Part shown: positions 5,550-8,116 of the stretch, in pieces | Layout: each line of letters begins with the position of its first letter | How positions within the stretch are numbered: the first letter of the stretch is position 1 | The notes under the pieces: model-generated | Told to the model about the DNA's origin: nothing | What the model saw: the letters and a program-made list of their open reading frames with translations, nothing else | Databases searched by the model: none | Translations under genes and position numbers: made by a program | DNA from: an uncultured Anaerolineales bacterium | GTDB taxonomy: Bacteria; Chloroflexota; Anaerolineae; Anaerolineales; Villigracilaceae | Length of the DNA: 8,116 nucleotides | Direction: 5' to 3' | NCBI GenBank assembly: GCA_938008865.1 | Contig: CALLJA010000212.1 | Span: 1-8,116 of the forward strand

Positions 5550-7445
5550 ATGCTTTCCGAAAAATCCCGACCTCACGTTCGTAATCGATTCGTCCTCGTG
5601 GGCGACGTGGCCCTCATCCTGATCGCGGTGTTGGGCAGTTTTGCCTTGCGCCTGGACGTGAGTCAACTACCGTATTATTTCCCTGCCGCGCTGATGATGT
5701 GTGCGGTCGCGCTGGCGGTCAAACTCCCCACGTATTATTTCTTTGGCCTGTATCGCCGCCTGTGGATCTACGCCAGCACGGGCGAATTGCGCCTGATCAC
5801 CTTTGCCGTCACGACCGCCTCGGTGCTGACCTCGGGTGTGATGCTGATCCTCATTACAACAGGCATTCTCTTCCCTGGCATGCCGCGTTCCGCGCTCGGC
5901 ATCGACTGGCTGCTCTCGCTGGTGCTGATCGGCGGCTCGCGCTTCGCTTTACGTCTGCTTTCGGAGCAGGCGGGCGGCGCTGGGAACAAAGGGAAGCACG
6001 CGCTCATTATTGGCGCAGGTGACGCGGGTGCGCTGGTGGTGCGCGAGTTGCAGCGCTCCTCGCTGCTCAACCTGACCCCCATTGGCTTCCTCGACGATGC
6101 GCCTGCCAAACAGCATCATGAAATCTACGGTGTGCGTGTCATCGGCAAGATCTCCGACCTGCCCAGCATCCTCGACAACCGTCAGGTGGATGAGGTCATT
6201 ATCGCCATTCCGTCCGCGCCTGGGCGGGTGGTGCGCCTGGTCACCGACGTGTGCCGCCTCAAGGGCGTGCCGTCGCGCACTATGCCTGGCATTTATGAAC
6301 TGCTGGGCGGCAAGGTCAATGTCAGCCGCCTGCGCGAAGTGGACATCACCGACCTGCTGCGCCGCGACCCCGTGCGCGTCAATGACGAGCAAGTCGGTCA
6401 GGCATTGGAAGGCAAACGCGTGCTGGTCACGGGCGCGGGCGGATCGATCGGCCGCGAGTTGTGCCGTCAGATCGCGCGCCGCAACCCCAGCCAGTTGATG
6501 CTGCTTGGGCACGGCGAGAACAGCATCTTCGAGATCCTGCTCGAACTGCGCGAAGACTACCCCGACCTGAGCCTGGTCCCGCTCATCGCCGACATCCGCG
6601 ACCGTGAGCGCATCGCTTCGATCTTCGACGCGCACCAGCCGCAGGTCGTCTTCCACGCGGCGGCCCACAAACATGTCCCGCTGATGGAGGCGAATCCCAC
6701 CGAGGCGGTGACCAACAACGTAATCGGGACCAGCCACCTGGTCCAGATCGCCGCCGAGCATCACATCCAGCGCTTCGTGCTGATCTCCACCGACAAGGCC
6801 GTCCAGCCCTCCAGCGTCTACGGGGCGACCAAACGCATGGCCGAGATGCTCGTGCTGGATGCGGCGCGCCAGTCGGGGTTGCCGTTCACGGTGGTGCGCT
6901 TCGGCAATGTGCTCGGCAGCCGCGGCTCGATCATCCCGCTTTTCAAATCGCAGATCGCGCGCGGCGGCCCGCTGACAGTGACGCACCCCGACATGCGCCG
7001 CTTCTTCATGACCATCCCCGAGGCCGTTTACCTCGTGCTGCAGGCCGCGTCAATGGGGCAGGGCGGCGAGACTTTCGTGCTCAATATGGGCGAACCGATC
7101 CGCATCGTGGACCTGGCCGAGGACCTCATCCGCCTCTCGGGCCTCGAACCCAACCGCGACATCGAGATCGTCTTCACGGGCACGCGCCCTGGCGAAAAGC
7201 TGACCGAGGAATTGTGGGATGTGGGGACGCCGCTGCAACGTACGCCTCACCCCGACATCTTCCGCCTCGCCTCCTCCGAACCTTTGGGCGGGTCCCGCCT
7301 CCGATCGGCCGTGGACACGCTTCAGGCCGCCAGCCGCCAAACCGACATCGCTGCGTTGATCCGCATCCTGAGCGAGTCGGTGCCTGGCGCGTCCATCCAT
7401 GAAATCCAATCCCAGCCTGTGTTGGATGACTCTTCGCTCACGTAA
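5550..7445 (+). CDS. CapD/FlaA1-like membrane nucleotide-sugar 4,6-dehydratase/epimerase
   Basis: This 631-residue polysaccharide biosynthesis protein has the long architecture of WbpM, PglF and CapD. The N-terminal part has about four hydrophobic segments (about 16-34, 43-60, 84-106, 117-137). A CoA_binding_3 module follows (ALIIGAGDAGALVV at about 151-164, then PIGFLDDAPAK). The C-terminal SDR domain begins near 288 with the NAD motif GAGGSIG (295-301), then HAAAHKHVPLMEANP (369-383), STDK (413-416) and RPGEKLTEEL (546-555). The family typically removes water from UDP-GlcNAc (C4/C6) at the cytoplasmic face to start modified-sugar synthesis. The active-site segment is VYGATK, so Tyr424 and Lys428 form a standard YxxxK pair. 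As I recall, WbpM and PglF have Met at the Tyr position, while short FlaA1-type enzymes have Tyr. The start ATG has only a weak upstream GGTGA at 8 nt, inside the preceding repeat. The family is secure; the product sugar is not known. Confidence 0.94.
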   Translation: MLSEKSRPHVRNRFVLVGDVALILIAVLGSFALRLDVSQLPYYFPAALMMCAVALAVKLPTYYFFGLYRRLWIYASTGELRLITFAVTTASVLTSGVMLILITTGILFPGMPRSALGIDWLLSLVLIGGSRFALRLLSEQAGGAGNKGKHALIIGAGDAGALVVRELQRSSLLNLTPIGFLDDAPAKQHHEIYGVRVIGKISDLPSILDNRQVDEVIIAIPSAPGRVVRLVTDVCRLKGVPSRTMPGIYELLGGKVNVSRLREVDITDLLRRDPVRVNDEQVGQALEGKRVLVTGAGGSIGRELCRQIARRNPSQLMLLGHGENSIFEILLELREDYPDLSLVPLIADIRDRERIASIFDAHQPQVVFHAAAHKHVPLMEANPTEAVTNNVIGTSHLVQIAAEHHIQRFVLISTDKAVQPSSVYGATKRMAEMLVLDAARQSGLPFTVVRFGNVLGSRGSIIPLFKSQIARGGPLTVTHPDMRRFFMTIPEAVYLVLQAASMGQGGETFVLNMGEPIRIVDLAEDLIRLSGLEPNRDIEIVFTGTRPGEKLTEELWDVGTPLQRTPHPDIFRLASSEPLGGSRLRSAVDTLQAASRQTDIAALIRILSESVPGASIHEIQSQPVLDDSSLT

Positions 7446-7450
7446 TCTCC

Positions 7451-7535
7451 GCGCTGAGCAGAGTGAGCCGTGGTGGTCGAGTAGGTCGGCGCTCTTCCGA
7501 CCGTATCGAGACCCAGGCGAACGCAGTCGAAGCGC
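7451..7535 (+). repeat. REP-like extragenic inverted repeat
   Basis: The core is GGTCGAGTAGGTCGG (7475-7489), loop CGCTCTT, then CCGACCGTATCGAGACC (7497-7513). The inner 6-bp stem GGTCGG/CCGACC is perfect. After a GTA/GTA internal loop, TCGA (7477-7480) pairs with TCGA (7506-7509), and GG/CC closes beyond a two-base bulge. The outer flanks also start and end as GCGCT (7451-7455) and AGCGC (7531-7535). GGTCGAGTA...TATCGAGACC elements resemble, from memory, repetitive palindromes common between genes in several high-GC bacterial groups. It fills nearly the whole spacer between the dehydratase and FemAB genes. There is no T run, so a role as intrinsic terminator is unlikely. Confidence 0.75.
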
Positions 7536-7538
7536 ACT

Positions 7539-7544
7539 TATAAA
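7539..7544 (+). promoter_or_regulatory. Candidate -10 box just ahead of the FemAB gene
   Basis: TATAAA lies in a short AT-rich island (7538-7549) directly after the GC-rich repeat and 8 nt before ATG 7553. I see no Shine-Dalgarno sequence before this ATG and no good -35 box. If the -10 is real, transcription would start at about the ATG, giving a leaderless or near-leaderless mRNA. An AT-rich unstructured start region without promoter function is an equally good reading. Confidence 0.3.
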
Positions 7545-7552
7545 AATATCCC

Positions 7553-8116
7553 ATGCCTGAAGTAACCTTCTCCCAATGGCGCGACTTTGTCGCCGCGCAC
7601 CCCGACATCCACCTGCTGCAAACCGCCGAATGGGGCGAGCTCAAATCTGCCTTCGGTTGGACGCCTGCACGCATTATCAGCGGTGATGCGGGTGTGCAGG
7701 TTTTGTTTCGCAAATTGCCGCTGGGATTCACGATAGGCTACATTCCGAGAGTGGATAGTGGGGAGTGGAAAGTGGAAAGTGGAATCTGGCGCGAGATCGA
7801 CACGGTTTGTAAAAAGCATCATGCCATCTTCTGTAAACTCGAACCCGATGCCTGGGAAGGCGAAGCCACGGTCCACGGTCCATGGTCCACGGTCAGCCCT
7901 CATAACATCCAACCTCCCCGCACCATCACCCTCGACATATCGGGCAGCGAAGACGACATCCTGGCTCGTATGAAGCAGAAAACGCGCTACAACGTGCGCC
8001 TGGCCGAGAAGAAGGGCGTCACTGTCCGCGCCTGGGATGACCTCGACGGCTTTCATCAGATGATGCAAGTCACGGGCGGACGTGACGGCTTCGGCGTGCA
8101 CTCGCTCGAATATTAT
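7553..8116 (+). CDS. FemAB/FemX-type aminoacyltransferase (peptidoglycan bridge enzyme), 3'-truncated
   Basis: An open frame runs from ATG 7553 to the window edge with no stop: 188 residues, roughly half of a usual FemAB protein. It begins MPEVTFSQWRDFVAAHPDIH and contains LLQTAEWGELKSAFGW, the typical opening of the first GNAT-like domain. It also has GFTIGYIPR, HHAIFCKLEPDAW, SPHNIQPPRTITLDISGSED and the family hallmark MKQKTRYNVRLAEKKGV (140-156). FemAB enzymes use aminoacyl-tRNA to add amino acids to the lipid II peptide at the membrane's cytoplasmic face; some relatives act on other acceptors. No membrane segment is seen. Residues about 67-78 and 105-114 are encoded by two different 7-nt tandem repeats and look like extra loop peptides. 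There is no Shine-Dalgarno. It lies 107 nt after the dehydratase gene, and whether it belongs to that operon is open. Superfamily assignment is strong; the acceptor and amino acid are unknown. Confidence 0.9.
   Translation, partial: MPEVTFSQWRDFVAAHPDIHLLQTAEWGELKSAFGWTPARIISGDAGVQVLFRKLPLGFTIGYIPRVDSGEWKVESGIWREIDTVCKKHHAIFCKLEPDAWEGEATVHGPWSTVSPHNIQPPRTITLDISGSEDDILARMKQKTRYNVRLAEKKGVTVRAWDDLDGFHQMMQVTGGRDGFGVHSLEYY
7751..7785 (+). repeat. Five-unit 7-nt tandem repeat (GTGGAAA type) inside the FemAB gene
   Basis: The units are GTGGATA, GTGGGGA, GTGGAAA, GTGGAAA and GTGGAAT in direct succession, 35 nt in all. They keep the reading frame open and encode VDSGEWKVESGI at protein residues 67-78, between the conserved GYIPR strand and the WREID helix. 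Because 7 is not a multiple of 3, the peptide itself is not a simple repeat. Confidence 0.9.
7866..7893 (+). repeat. Four-unit 7-nt tandem repeat (CCACGGT type) inside the FemAB gene
   Basis: The units are CCACGGT, CCACGGT, CCATGGT and CCACGGT, 28 nt in all, followed by CAGC. They encode ATVHGPWSTV (residues 105-114), between the conserved LEPDAWE and SPHNIQPPRT segments. The unit is unrelated in sequence to the GTGGAAA array 80 nt upstream but has the same 7-nt length. Confidence 0.9.

Noticed and set aside
4518..5666. A long open frame (382 codons) on the minus strand opposite the epimerase gene
   Set aside because: Its composition is rich in Arg, His, Asp and Gly as expected of a shadow frame in high-GC DNA; it shows no recognisable motif, and the plus-strand frame has a complete SDR enzyme.
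5949..6986. A 345-codon minus-strand open frame opposite the dehydratase gene
   Set aside because: It is a shadow of the well-supported CapD-like gene with no domain-like pattern and no ribosome binding context.
7751..7893. CRISPR-like array from the regularly repeated units
   Set aside because: The units are 7-nt direct tandems without spacers and lie in an open coding frame.

Overview
The window looks like high-GC chromosomal DNA from a free-living bacterium. The gene set, codon use and protein style fit Chloroflexota, probably Anaerolineae. This is an inference from general resemblance, as there is no rRNA or other marker gene here. All seven genes I can support lie on the + strand, and both end genes are cut by the window edges. 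No stretch longer than about 120 bases lacks a gene.

Layout: (1) 1-1980 is a two-component module, with the C-terminal part of an OmpR/PhoB-type response regulator followed by its membrane sensor histidine kinase. The junction carries a striking pair of palindromes. (2) 1981-2100 is a spacer with a GC-rich hairpin that is probably a terminator, then a plausible promoter. (3) 2101-5477 is a tight three-gene run: an ExoA-like GT2 glycosyltransferase, a polyprenyl-phosphate glycosylphosphotransferase (8-nt overlap) and an SDR nucleotide-sugar epimerase (1-nt gap). (4) 5478-5549 is a spacer filled by an imperfect inverted repeat with 9-nt periodicity. (5) 5550-7445 is a large CapD/FlaA1-like membrane-anchored nucleotide-sugar 4,6-dehydratase/epimerase. 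(6) 7446-7552 is a spacer holding a REP-like inverted repeat. (7) 7553 to the window end is the N-terminal part of a FemAB-type aminoacyltransferase.

How the genes fit together: regions 3-5 read as part of a surface polysaccharide (EPS, capsule or O-antigen-like) cluster. The epimerase and the dehydratase would prepare UDP-linked sugars. The glycosylphosphotransferase would put the first sugar phosphate on undecaprenyl phosphate at the inner face of the membrane. The GT2 enzyme would extend the lipid-linked chain. The FemAB protein belongs to cell-wall (lipid II interpeptide) chemistry and may be a neighbouring cell-envelope gene rather than part of the polysaccharide pathway. The two-component genes may be an independent unit, because a terminator-like hairpin separates them from the cluster.

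I found no new multi-gene system. The most unusual feature is the number of different short repeats: an 18-nt-spaced palindrome pair at the end of the regulator gene, a 9-nt-period hairpin, a REP-like element, and two unrelated 7-nt tandem arrays inside the FemAB coding sequence, where they encode apparent peptide insertions.
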